Assembly (NCBI RefSeq): GCF_030125375.1
Contig: NZ_JASJUU010000003.1
Coordinates: forward strand, 758,247-822,246
Direction: 5' to 3'
Origin: Pseudoalteromonas umbrosa
GTDB taxonomy: Bacteria; Pseudomonadota; Gammaproteobacteria; Enterobacterales; Alteromonadaceae
Length of the DNA: 64,000 bases
This document shows positions 1-8,693 of the stretch, piece by piece. Both the position numbers and the translations under genes were made by a program. A model generated the notes under the pieces. The model ran no database searches, was not told where the DNA came from, and saw only the letters and a program-made list of their open reading frames with translations. The stretch's first letter is position 1, and the number at the start of each line of letters is the position of its first letter.

Positions 1-267
1 CTCAAAGATACGCCAGTTGTGCTATTAGATGAAGCAACTGCCTCACTAGACCCAATTACCCAAACTGAAGTTGTTAGCGCAATTAAGCATTTGCAAAAAG
101 ATCGTACAGTGATCACTGTGGCGCATCGTCTTGCAAGCATTGTGCATGCAGATAATATTTTGGTGATTGATGAAGGCAAAATTGTTGAGACTGGTACTCA
201 TCGTTGCTTACTTTCAATTGGTGGCTACTACACACGCTTGTGGCGTGCGCAATCACAAGCCGCGTAA
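1..267 (+). CDS. ABC exporter ATP-binding domain, C-terminal end (partial)
   Basis: This is the last 88 codons of a gene that begins before the window; the reading frame is open from base 2-3 onward. It shows the Walker B and D-loop region LLDEATASLD and the H-loop TVAHRL, followed by the usual tail ending in ETGTH and a short variable end. This pattern is typical of the nucleotide-binding domain of ABC exporters of the MsbA/HlyB/NRPS-export type, which act at the inner membrane. The Walker A motif and any membrane domain lie outside the window, so the substrate cannot be named. The next gene, a small secreted Cys-rich protein, is 244 bases downstream and is probably transcribed separately. 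Confidence 0.9.
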   Translation, partial: LKDTPVVLLDEATASLDPITQTEVVSAIKHLQKDRTVITVAHRLASIVHADNILVIDEGKIVETGTHRCLLSIGGYYTRLWRAQSQAA

Positions 268-511
268 AGGGGGTTGACAAGGTAGCAAATTGTGGGGGTT
301 TTATACTGTTTTCTTACACAGTAACTGTAGGTAATACGCTCTTTAAAAACTTAGGAAATATACGCACAATCCAAAGTGAAATTTTATTATGTTGGATTGT
401 ATAAGTTATTCATACATAGTGTGCGGTTAAAAATAACTCAATTGTTAATTTTGTGTAATGGTGATAGCGTTTTATGGTTTTTATTTGATATAGGTGACTC
501 AAGGAGAAATC

Positions 512-790
512 ATGAAAAAAGTACTACTTGCAGCGCTGAGCTGTTTAGCAATGAGTGCTGCAGCTATTGCAGCAGATACGCAATCGACCAATACTAATCA
601 AACTTTAACGGTTGACGGTGTAACAGCAGCTACCTACCCAGCTCAGCCAACCATTTTAGACCTACTAACCCCATCAAATGCGTGTCAGGATCGTTGCCAG
701 TATGAATATGAAGCCTGTGTTAAGTGGGCGCCACCTTGGACAAATTGTAATGATTTTATTAGACGTTGTATGAATAACTGCTCTAGATAA
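512..790 (+). CDS. Small secreted Cys-rich protein of unknown function
   Basis: I do not recognise the family. The start at 512 is chosen because AAGGAG lies at 501-506 and a clear Sec signal peptide follows (MKKVLLAALS... ending near AIAA). The protein is 92 aa. After a Thr/Asn-rich linker the C-terminal third carries six cysteines spaced C-x3-C-x6-C-x9-C-x6-C-x3-C, an exactly mirror-symmetric pattern. This suggests a disulfide-bonded helical hairpin in the periplasm or outside the cell (inference). The gene stands alone, with a 244-base upstream gap and a terminator directly downstream. Presence as a real gene is well supported by RBS, signal peptide and terminator; the function is open. 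Confidence 0.8.
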   Translation: MKKVLLAALSCLAMSAAAIAADTQSTNTNQTLTVDGVTAATYPAQPTILDLLTPSNACQDRCQYEYEACVKWAPPWTNCNDFIRRCMNNCSR

Positions 791-820
791 ATCCGTCCAT
801 ATAGAAAATGGAAAATATGA

Positions 821-845
821 AAGGCCAGTAAAATGGCCTTTTTTG
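821..845 (+). terminator. Rho-independent terminator after the Cys-rich gene
   Basis: The inverted repeat AAGGCCA / TGGCCTT with a six-base loop is followed by a T-run. It lies 30 bases after the stop codon of the secreted Cys-rich gene. Confidence 0.85.
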
Positions 846-998
846 TGTGTCAAAAGGGTATCAAAAATACCTTTTGTTTTATGTTCATCAACAGAATGTT
901 TAAAATCAATAAGTTACAAGTACCCTAAAAAAGAAGGTATTTTCCACATTATTTACCTAGGTGTTTGTATTTAAGTGTTTTTGTGTTAAAAATCTATA
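846..998 (+). promoter_or_regulatory. Leader of CRISPR array 1
   Basis: This AT-rich stretch lies directly before the first repeat, at the end opposite the degenerate terminal repeat, so it is the leader side. It starts with an imperfect hairpin at about 851-876 (CAAAAGGGTAT pairing with ATACCTTTTG) and contains AAAATCAATAAGTTACAA near 902-919, which resembles what I recall of other type I-F leaders. The promoter for pre-crRNA and the integration-host-factor site needed for spacer acquisition would be expected here, but I cannot place them exactly. Confidence 0.7.
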
Positions 999-2526
999 GT
1001 TCACTGCCGAACAGGCAGCTTAGAAAATACGGCGGATGCAGATTTAAACGAGCCTGGTGTTCACTGCCGAACAGGCAGCTTAGAAACAAAAGTCGGCACG
1101 TTCTTTTGGCTTACAGGAGTTCACTGCCGAACAGGCAGCTTAGAAATTCTTGCTTCGTTGGCCCGTTAGCTTCTGGTTGTTCACTGCCGAACAGGCAGCT
1201 TAGAAACAAAGAATCAATTCAACTCGCAGCTTTTGTACGTTCACTGCCGAACAGGCAGCTTAGAAACTTTGTTGGTTTCTGTTTCACTTGAAAATGCAGT
1301 TCACTGCCGAACAGGCAGCTTAGAAATCCACAACAGGCTAGAGCAATCAAGTTAGAGTGTTCACTGCCGAACAGGCAGCTTAGAAATATTTAATTCATTC
1401 GAGAGCCTACGTGCATCTGTTCACTGCCGAACAGGCAGCTTAGAAAATACGCGGGAACAGCGTTGCGGCCTTGCTCTTGTTCACTGCCGAACAGGCAGCT
1501 TAGAAATTCAACGTTAGTAACGCAGACACGCCCTGCCCGTTCACTGCCGAACAGGCAGCTTAGAAAGAATTTTGCTAAACGAGAGTCTTTAACTTTTTGT
1601 TCACTGCCGAACAGGCAGCTTAGAAATGACTTATTAAAAGTTTTAACAAATACCGAAGGTTCACTGCCGAACAGGCAGCTTAGAAATGAACCCTGCCTAT
1701 TGATTGCTTTCATTCTGGGTTCACTGCCGAACAGGCAGCTTAGAAAGGTATTTGAGCAAGTGACATTAGCAACTGGGCGTTCACTGCCGAACAGGCAGCT
1801 TAGAAATATTGATGGCTTTTATATGTTGGCAGGCAAATGTTCACTGCCGAACAGGCAGCTTAGAAAGCTAGAGCATATCAACAATTATCTCATTTCTCGT
1901 TCACTGCCGAACAGGCAGCTTAGAAACGATACCACTTGAGATTTAACTTGCTCACTACGTTCACTGCCGAACAGGCAGCTTAGAAATATTAAAACTATGC
2001 CTAGCATAAAGTGCTGATGTTCACTGCCGAACAGGCAGCTTAGAAATATTACAACTGATGCTGAAACATATCATCGACGTTCACTGCCGAACAGGCAGCT
2101 TAGAAAAACATCACAGCAAGCGAGTGTCTATTCAAAAAGTTCACTGCCGAACAGGCAGCTTAGAAAATTGAATCGTTGGACCTGCAATATAAAAGGGCGT
2201 TCACTGCCGAACAGGCAGCTTAGAAATCCGACCGTATACATCAAGCGAGATTCAATCTGTTCACTGCCGAACAGGCAGCTTAGAAATATATTGTTAGAAG
2301 AAAGCCTACAAGAAACAAGTTCACTGCCGAACAGGCAGCTTAGAAATCCATATTGAGATTGAGTAAACACCACACTTTGTTCACTGCCGAACAGGCAGCT
2401 TAGAAATGCCCGACATCTGCTTGCATTGCTTCTGCTAAGTTCACTGCCGAACAGGCAGCTTAGAAATCTACACTTGAGGGAACAGTTTGATCTGTCGCGT
2501 TCACTGCCGAACAGGCAGCTTAGGTG
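999..2526 (+). CRISPR. Type I-F CRISPR array 1 (26 repeats, 25 spacers)
   Basis: The array has a 28-base repeat starting GTTCACTGCC and ending CTTAGAAA, with stem CTGCC/GGCAG around loop GAACA. It recurs every 60 bases from 999 to 2499, and all 25 spacers are exactly 32 bases. The sequence matches the type I-F repeat family processed by Cas6f. The final repeat (2499-2526) is degenerate at its 3' end (CTTAGGTG instead of CTTAGAAA), so transcription runs left to right. I saw no repeated spacer within this array and no spacer shared with array 2. Because 60 is a multiple of three, both strands give long false reading frames. Confidence 0.98.
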
Positions 2527-2881
2527 ATGAGGACCGAAACGCAGTTTCGCAGCGCGAGGAAGTGAGGTCATGGATGACCGATGTAACCAAGCTCCATGGG
2601 CGGGTATCGACTTAGCTTTGCCTTTAAAAAAGTTTCTTCACCACTACAGGTAGTTTGATGTATTCGTGATGAAATTTTGGGCTTAACAAGAACAAAATTA
2701 GATCCTGATTTTCAGCAGGATGACGGCGAGTAAAGAGGTATTATACAGGCAGCTTTGGTGCTTACCCACAAGTCTGCATATTCCCACACCCGTCATTCCG
2801 AGCTTGCCTCGGAAACCATTGGTTTTTCGATGAGAGGTCACTAGTAAAGCCTGTAAACACAATTTCCCTGTTAATTGAGCA
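2527..2881 (+). repeat. Array 1 trailer with dispersed palindromic repeats
   Basis: There is no gene in this stretch. Bases 2566-2603 hold a block, starting with the palindrome-like GGTCATGGATGACC and ending CCATGGGCGG, that is almost identical to the block after array 2 (15611-15648). At 2700-2727 a hairpin (ATCCTGAT paired with CAGGAT, then GACGG) matches the unit repeated in tandem after array 2. At 2798-2812 a second hairpin (CCGAG/CTCGG) follows GTCATT. These look like short dispersed intergenic repeats common in this group of bacteria. Confidence 0.7.
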
Positions 2882-3202
2882 TCATGGAAATCGAGAACGA
2901 ATCTCACTGATAGGTTTGTGAAAAATGGTATTTATTAAGGTGAATACAGCGAGTAACAACACAAGAAAACAGACACATAACAAACCTAAGAAAAATAGAG
3001 CTATGTTTAACAGTAATGTTATTAATGCCCCTATGATTGGTGCGCCAACTATCGCAGTAAGCCAGTCTTCGGTTAGCCATAAATAAAGCACGCAACTAAC
3101 TGTATTTAATGGGTACAACTGATTTGATGAGAAGAAGATATAACCACGAGTGGGTATCATATCAAGTAAGTGAGCAATTTTATCCGTTGGCAGTCTATTC
3201 AT
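2882..3202 (-). CDS. Hypothetical small membrane protein
   Basis: This 106-aa frame is not a family I recognise. From about residue 50 to 95 it contains long hydrophobic stretches (AIVGAPIIGALITLLL, then LGLLCVCFLVLLLAVFTL), so two membrane helices are likely. The N-terminus has a short hydrophilic part. No strong ribosome binding site is visible before the ATG at 3202. It lies between array 1 and the WYL regulator on the opposite strand, and its stop is close to the repeat-rich trailer. It may be a real gene or a chance frame; the membrane-like composition is the only support. Confidence 0.4.
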   Translation of the reverse strand: MNRLPTDKIAHLLDMIPTRGYIFFSSNQLYPLNTVSCVLYLWLTEDWLTAIVGAPIIGALITLLLNIALFFLGLLCVCFLVLLLAVFTLINTIFHKPISEIRSRFP

Positions 3203-3393
3203 TGGTAACTTAACTTATTTTTTCAGTTTATATGATTTAACTTAGCAGATAACAGCTGCTCTATGAATAGACTAAACCAGACTGTGAGTTAGTTAAAAAA
3301 TAGCATGTTACACCTAATTTTTGTCGCTGATCAATGACTTCCTGTTTTTATTTTGATACATTTATTTCACTTTAATTTTACCAAAAGTGATTT

Positions 3394-4224
3394 ATGCAAG
3401 CTAAGGAAGAGCAATATTTTAGGTATATTGAGGCGGTGTTATTTTGGCAAGGAGAGATCCAAACAGGCACTTTTCAAGATAAGTTCAAACTATCAAGACC
3501 CAGCGCAAGGCGTTACCTAACAGACTTTATCGCGCGCTATCAAATTGACGCGCATTATAACGAGTCTGAAAAAGCTTATGTATTGGCAACCCCCTTTACA
3601 CCAAATTATATTTCCCAAGACTTTACCGAGTATGCTAATTTAATTGGTGAGCAGTATGTTCACAACCTAAGTACCTCGACGATAGCAACGCTTCCTTTCC
3701 CCCATAGAAAACTCAACCCCACTATTTTGCGGCCCATATTAAACGCTTGCCGCCGACAAAGTGTGCTTGATATTCGTTACCAGTCGATAAAAGAAGGTGG
3801 AGAAACAGAGCGTATTATTCGCCCACATACATTGGTGAACTCAGGCCTGCGTTATCACCTAAGAGCATATTGCGAAGACGCCAAAGGCTTTAGAGACTTT
3901 TCACTATCTCGCATCTTATCTGCGTGTCCTGAATTCAAATGTAAGGCACAAAAGTACAAACAAGATGATGAAGCATGGCAGCAGGAAGTCACGTTAACCA
4001 TAATGCCAGATCCGCGTTTAAGTGATTATGCTCAGCAAGTCATTGCCCATGATTTTGATATGAGCGGCAACAAAAAACAGCTCAAAACCAACGTGGCGCT
4101 GCTTAATTATTTGATCAGTATTTTACGTTTAGATGTGCAACACCCAAGCCCAGAAGCTCAGCAAATTGTGATGGACCCAGATTGCTATCGAACTCTAAGA
4201 AAGCAAAAGCTACTTTGGAATTAA
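3394..4224 (+). CDS. WYL-domain transcriptional regulator next to cas genes
   Basis: The 276-aa protein has an N-terminal winged-helix-like region (residues about 15-50, with LSRPSARRYLTDF as a probable recognition segment). A central WYL-type domain spans about residues 115-200. In it the signature region reads GLRYHLRAYCED followed by FRDFSLSRI, so the usual W-Y-L triad is replaced by R-Y-H-L. WYL proteins bind ligands such as nucleotides or single-stranded DNA/RNA and regulate CRISPR or DNA-damage genes in several bacteria (established for the family). It is 95 bases upstream of cas1 on the same strand, so control of the cas operon is a reasonable inference. It could also be part of the same transcript. 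Confidence 0.8.
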   Translation: MQAKEEQYFRYIEAVLFWQGEIQTGTFQDKFKLSRPSARRYLTDFIARYQIDAHYNESEKAYVLATPFTPNYISQDFTEYANLIGEQYVHNLSTSTIATLPFPHRKLNPTILRPILNACRRQSVLDIRYQSIKEGGETERIIRPHTLVNSGLRYHLRAYCEDAKGFRDFSLSRILSACPEFKCKAQKYKQDDEAWQQEVTLTIMPDPRLSDYAQQVIAHDFDMSGNKKQLKTNVALLNYLISILRLDVQHPSPEAQQIVMDPDCYRTLRKQKLLWN

Positions 4225-4253
4225 ACACCTGTAAAAAACTTAACTGGTGATAC

Positions 4254-4273
4254 GTGCAGCATTGAAGCCGCAC
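4254..4273 (+). other. Small hairpin in the WYL-cas1 gap
   Basis: GTGCAGC and GCCGCAC flank the loop ATTGAA, with one internal mismatch. It sits 47 bases before the cas1 start codon and could form in a WYL-cas1 read-through mRNA. No T-run follows, so it is not a simple terminator. Confidence 0.4.
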
Positions 4274-4290
4274 ATTGATAACGGTAGGTT

Positions 4291-4347
4291 ATGTCTAAAC
4301 CCAAAGGAAGTGGAAGACGATGGAAGACTTTAGCCCTAGCGATTTAA
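4291..4347 (+). CDS. Possible 18-aa leader ORF overlapping the cas1 start
   Basis: An ATG at 4291 opens a short frame (MSKPKGSGRRWKTLALAI) that runs through the cas1 start codon in another frame and stops at 4345-4347. A purine-rich AGG lies just before it (4286-4288). Such an arrangement could couple or attenuate cas1 translation, but it could equally be chance. There is no similarity that I recognise. Confidence 0.25.
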   Translation: MSKPKGSGRRWKTLALAI

Positions 4348-5333
4348 AAGCTATTTTGCACTCAAAACGTGCCAACTTATTTTATCTAGAATATTGCCGC
4401 GTAATGCAAAAAGATGGCCGTGTTTTATATTTGACCGAAGCCACCAAAGAGAACCTCTATTTTAATATTCCTATTGCCAATACCACGGTTATTTTGCTGG
4501 GTAATGGTACCTCGATTACACAAGCGGCGATGCGCATGCTTGCTCAAGCTGGTGTATTAGTTGGTTTTTGTGGCGGCGGCGCAACACCTTTGTACATGGG
4601 CTGTGAAATTGAATGGATGACGCCGCAAAATGAGTATCGACCAACTGAGTACCTGCAAGGCTGGATGGGATTCTGGTTTGATGATGAAAAGCGCTTAGAT
4701 GCTGCAAAGCAATTTCAGCAGGCACGGATCGCATTTTTAAAGCAAGTTTGGCAAAAAGACCGAGACTTAAAAAGTGAAGGCTTTAACTTTGACGATAAAG
4801 CTATTCAAACCGCGCTGGATACCTTTTTTACGCGTACAGACAAAGCCAATAGTTCACAAGAGCTGCTGTTAACCGAAGCACAGCTCACCAAGGTACTTTA
4901 TAAATATGCCGCAAACGCAACCGACAGCGAAGATTTTAAGCGCCAACATAAATCTTCCAAAAAGGTTGATATTGGCAAAGCCAATGATTTTTTGAACCAC
5001 GGCAATTATCTCGCTTATGGTTTGGGTGCCTGCACTTTGTGGGTGCTCGGTATTCCTCATTCTTTTGCTGTGTTGCACGGTAAAACTAGAAAAGGCGGTT
5101 GTGTTTTCGATGTTGCCGATTTAATCAAAGATGCATTGGTACTGCCTTGGGCATTTATCTGTGCCAAAGAAAATGCCACCGAGCAAGAATTTCGACAGCA
5201 GATCCTACAAGCGTTTACCGACCACAAAGCACTGGATTATATGTTTGATCAAGTAAAGCAAGTTACATTGCAAGAGTTTAGTGAAGAGCAAATAGCCGCC
5301 ATTGAAAATGATCAACAAGGTGACGCCTTATGA
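4320..5333 (+). CDS. cas1: Cas1, type I-F spacer integrase
   Basis: The 337-aa protein matches type I-F Cas1 throughout. It opens with DFSPSDLKAILHSKRANLFY and carries IPIANTTVILLGNGTSITQAAMR, then VGFCGGGATPL and EYRPTEYLQ. The C-terminal half holds the catalytic core region with the conserved His in GIPHSFAVLHGKTRKGG and the acidic segment VFDVADLIKD. Cas1 works with the Cas2 part of Cas2-3 to insert new spacers at the leader end of arrays. The start at 4320 has a GGAAG upstream and gives the family N-terminus. Its stop overlaps the cas2-3 start by four bases (ATGA), indicating translational coupling. Confidence 0.98.
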   Translation: MEDFSPSDLKAILHSKRANLFYLEYCRVMQKDGRVLYLTEATKENLYFNIPIANTTVILLGNGTSITQAAMRMLAQAGVLVGFCGGGATPLYMGCEIEWMTPQNEYRPTEYLQGWMGFWFDDEKRLDAAKQFQQARIAFLKQVWQKDRDLKSEGFNFDDKAIQTALDTFFTRTDKANSSQELLLTEAQLTKVLYKYAANATDSEDFKRQHKSSKKVDIGKANDFLNHGNYLAYGLGACTLWVLGIPHSFAVLHGKTRKGGCVFDVADLIKDALVLPWAFICAKENATEQEFRQQILQAFTDHKALDYMFDQVKQVTLQEFSEEQIAAIENDQQGDAL

Positions 5334-8300
5334 TGGTCACATTTGTATCTCAATGTGAGAAAAACGCCCTCAAGAAAACCAGACGGGTACTGGATGCCTT
5401 CGCCAACCGCATTGGTGATAACACATGGCAAACCGTGATCACCCAAGATGGGCTCGATACCGTTAAAAAGATGCTGCGAAAAACCGCCAGTCATAGCACT
5501 GCGGTGAGTTGCCACTGGATCAGAAGCCGTGCCCGAAGTCAGTTTTTGTGGGTGGTGGGGAATAAAAGTAAGTTTAATTTAGAGGGCGTGGTGCCGGTTA
5601 ATTATACTCATGTTGATGCCTCTGATTATTATGATTCTCATTATTGGAAAACATTTACTGAAATAAAACACGCAGCAGCAATAGCAGGTTTATTTCATGA
5701 CTTTGGTAAAGCTAATGTGCTTTTTCAAAAGAAGCTGAAAGGGCAGTCGAAGATTTCTCATGAGCCATTTCGTCATGAGTGGGTTTCTCTAAGAATGTTT
5801 CAAGCATTTGTCGGCGATAAAAAAGATATTCAGTGGATAAATGCCTTAGTCCAACCAAATAAAAGTGATTTTGAATACTTTATTAGAGACGGCATTGATA
5901 AAGAAAAAGAGCATAGCAACCCTTTAATGGAGTTAACGGGTTTTGCTCGATTAGTAGGCTGGTTGATCCTTTCTCACCATAAGTTACCTATCTCTATAAA
6001 AAACGCTCCATTTTCAGAAACCGAGTATTGGCAAGAAAAGAATTTTTCCGCTTTATGGAACTCGCCTAAGTCAGCCAATGATGATGAGCAAGAAAGGTGG
6101 CAAGATAATTGGGCATTAACAGAGTATGGTAGCCCCGTAAATAGTTTTCATTGGTGTTCTAAAGCTTGTTTTGTAGCATCAGCAGCTAAAGCACAATTAA
6201 ATTTCAATCAAGGTAAAAATTGGCTAAATGATGATGCTTTTACTACCCACCTAGCTCGGCTTTGTTTAATGCTGGCTGATCATACTTATTCTGCCAAGCC
6301 TGTTGAAGATATACGTTTGGATTGGCGTAGTGAAAACTATCCTATTATTGCAAATACGGAAAAAAATAAGCAGGGAGAAAAAGTAACAAAGCAGCAACTA
6401 GATGAGCATTTGATTGGCGTTGCCCATTACGCATCAAAAATCGCAGATGGCTTAATAAGGCTAAACAATGATTTACCACAATTGGTGCAGAGTAACGCAC
6501 TAACGTCGAATGTTGATGGAGAGTATAAAGAGAAATTTGGTTGGCAAAATGATGCTAGAAAACTGGCTAAATCCTTAGGAAAAGAGACTAAAAAACATGG
6601 TTTTTTCGGCATTAATATGGCATCGACAGGAAAAGGTAAAACGTTAGCCAATGCCAAAATAATGTTTGCCTTAGGTCAAGAAAGTGGTCGAACGCGCTTT
6701 AATGTTGCTTTAGGTTTAAGGTCGTTAACATTACAAACAGGTAAAGAGTATCGTAAAGAGCTAGGTCTGACGGATGAAGAATTAGCTATCTTGGTTGGAG
6801 GCTCGGCAGTAAGTCAACTATTTGAAATGAAAGAGAAAGACGAAAGTAAAGTCACCATCAAGGATCAACCTAGCCTTGAAGGTAAAGGTAGTGAGTCAGA
6901 ACAAGATTTATTAGATAAAGACTTACATATCGATTATAAGTATGCGGGTCAGCACCATAGCTTATCAAGGTGGACAAAGCACAATGATAAGATAGAAAAG
7001 CTACTTAATGCGCCGCTGCTTGTCTGCACTATAGATCATCTTATGCCGGCATGTGAGGGCATAAGAGGTGGCCAACAAATCCCAGCCAACTTAAGGTTAT
7101 TAACCTCTGATTTAATACTCGACGAACCCGATGATTTTGGCCTAAAAGACTTACCTGCATTAACTCGGCTTGTTTATTGGAGCGGTATGCTAGGTAGTCG
7201 TGTATTGCTTTCTACTGCAACTATGCCACAAGCATTAGCTAATGCATTATTTAGAGCCTATAAAAAAGGTTGGCAGCAATTTGCTAACGCTAATATTGAT
7301 AACTTTAATGGTGAAATAAGTTGTGCTTGGTTTGATGAGTTTAAAGTTAAAAGTGAGCTAATAACTGATGATAGTAACTTTAGGCAAGCGCATAGCAAGT
7401 TTGTATCAAAGCGCATTCAATTATTAGCTAAGGAAATACAGCCTAATCGTCTTGGCTACATATTGGATGTCATCAAGCAAGAGAACCATGACTGTATTTA
7501 TCAACGCTACGCAAAAACAATTCATCAAGGTGTTTTAAAGTTACATGATGAACATGCTAATGATTATCACGGAATAAGCTTTTCTATTGGTTTAGTGCGC
7601 ATGGCTAATATTAATCCTCAGATAGCGGTTGCCAAAGCATTATTAGCACTTACTAGCCCTAGCAATATCTGTATCCATTATTGTGTTTATCATTCTGCTT
7701 ATCCGCTTGCTATCCGTTCTCACTTAGAGCAACAGCTTGATGTTTGCCTTAAACGTAATGCTAAAGACAGGTTATGGCCACCAAAGGAGCTAACTGATAA
7801 GTTAAAGCAATACCCAAACAAACATCATATTTTTGTGGTGCTTGCATCTCCGGTAGCAGAAGTAGGGCGAGATCATGACTATGACTGGGCAATAGTTGAA
7901 CCAAGCTCGATGCGCTCGATAGTACAACTAGCTGGGCGCATTTTGAGACATCGAAGCATACTACCATCCAAGCCTAATATTTTTCTTTTAAGTCAAAATA
8001 TCAAAGCATTAAAACAAGAGAAAATTTGCTTTGAAAAGCCAGGTTATGAATCTGAAAAAATTAGCCTTATTAGTCATGACCTTAATAGCGTACTGAGTGG
8101 AGAGCAGTATGAAAAAGTCGATGCAACTCACAGTATTTCACTAAAAACGCCTTATAAAAGAGACAGAAGTGGCAAATTTTTCAATTTAGTTGAGTTGGAA
8201 TATGCAGCGCTGCAATACCAGTTATTTGAATTGAAGGATAAGCAAGATAAAAACCAAAAAGCCGCATCGGCTTGGTGGGACTATTCACCTCATTGGTGTG

Positions 8301-8692
8301 GCGAGATACAAAAACAACAACGATTTAGGCAATCACAAAAAGATGAGGCTTATTACTTATTTGTTGATGAAGATGGTGAACACCGCTGGCAATGGAAAAA
8401 TGAAGACGCTTACCCAAATAAGTTTACGCTAGAGCTAAACGCTATAGACATAGATAAGATTGAAAATCTGACAATCGCTAGTGGCAATCAATTTTGGTTT
8501 GATTTAAAGCCATATCCAATTTATCAACAGTTAGCTGATTATTTTCAAATAGATTTAGAGCAGGCCACTAAGCGTTTTGCTGAGCTTAGAGTGGTTCTGT
8601 ATCACGTTGATCCAGCGAAGACCTACCAATACCATTATCACGAAAATTTAGGCTTACACCAATTACCGAATAAAAAAACAAGAGATCGTTAA
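5330..8692 (+). CDS. cas2-3: Cas2-Cas3 fusion nuclease-helicase, type I-F
   Basis: The 1120-aa protein has the Cas2-HD-helicase order specific to type I-F. Residues 1-95 form the Cas2-like domain. An HD nuclease follows, with IKHAAAIAGLFHDFGKAN near residue 110-127. The superfamily 2 helicase shows Walker A (MASTGKGKT, near 427), DEPD (Walker B, near 601), STATMP (motif III) and QLAGRILRHR (motif VI, near 865). It degrades target DNA after Cascade recruitment, and through Cas2 it joins Cas1 in adaptation. All core motifs are intact, so the enzyme should be active. It starts inside the cas1 stop (ATGATGG) and ends one base before the cas8f start codon. Confidence 0.98.
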   Translation: MMVTFVSQCEKNALKKTRRVLDAFANRIGDNTWQTVITQDGLDTVKKMLRKTASHSTAVSCHWIRSRARSQFLWVVGNKSKFNLEGVVPVNYTHVDASDYYDSHYWKTFTEIKHAAAIAGLFHDFGKANVLFQKKLKGQSKISHEPFRHEWVSLRMFQAFVGDKKDIQWINALVQPNKSDFEYFIRDGIDKEKEHSNPLMELTGFARLVGWLILSHHKLPISIKNAPFSETEYWQEKNFSALWNSPKSANDDEQERWQDNWALTEYGSPVNSFHWCSKACFVASAAKAQLNFNQGKNWLNDDAFTTHLARLCLMLADHTYSAKPVEDIRLDWRSENYPIIANTEKNKQGEKVTKQQLDEHLIGVAHYASKIADGLIRLNNDLPQLVQSNALTSNVDGEYKEKFGWQNDARKLAKSLGKETKKHGFFGINMASTGKGKTLANAKIMFALGQESGRTRFNVALGLRSLTLQTGKEYRKELGLTDEELAILVGGSAVSQLFEMKEKDESKVTIKDQPSLEGKGSESEQDLLDKDLHIDYKYAGQHHSLSRWTKHNDKIEKLLNAPLLVCTIDHLMPACEGIRGGQQIPANLRLLTSDLILDEPDDFGLKDLPALTRLVYWSGMLGSRVLLSTATMPQALANALFRAYKKGWQQFANANIDNFNGEISCAWFDEFKVKSELITDDSNFRQAHSKFVSKRIQLLAKEIQPNRLGYILDVIKQENHDCIYQRYAKTIHQGVLKLHDEHANDYHGISFSIGLVRMANINPQIAVAKALLALTSPSNICIHYCVYHSAYPLAIRSHLEQQLDVCLKRNAKDRLWPPKELTDKLKQYPNKHHIFVVLASPVAEVGRDHDYDWAIVEPSSMRSIVQLAGRILRHRSILPSKPNIFLLSQNIKALKQEKICFEKPGYESEKISLISHDLNSVLSGEQYEKVDATHSISLKTPYKRDRSGKFFNLVELEYAALQYQLFELKDKQDKNQKAASAWWDYSPHWCGEIQKQQRFRQSQKDEAYYLFVDEDGEHRWQWKNEDAYPNKFTLELNAIDIDKIENLTIASGNQFWFDLKPYPIYQQLADYFQIDLEQATKRFAELRVVLYHVDPAKTYQYHYHENLGLHQLPNKKTRDR

Positions 8693-8693
8693 T

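Noticed and set aside
965..2571. Several open frames with repeated SLPNRQLRN or FLSCLFGSE motifs across array 1, and the matching ones with SLPRRQLRN in array 2
   Set aside because: They are translations of CRISPR repeats. Repeat plus spacer is 60 bases, so the frame is kept by arithmetic, not selection.
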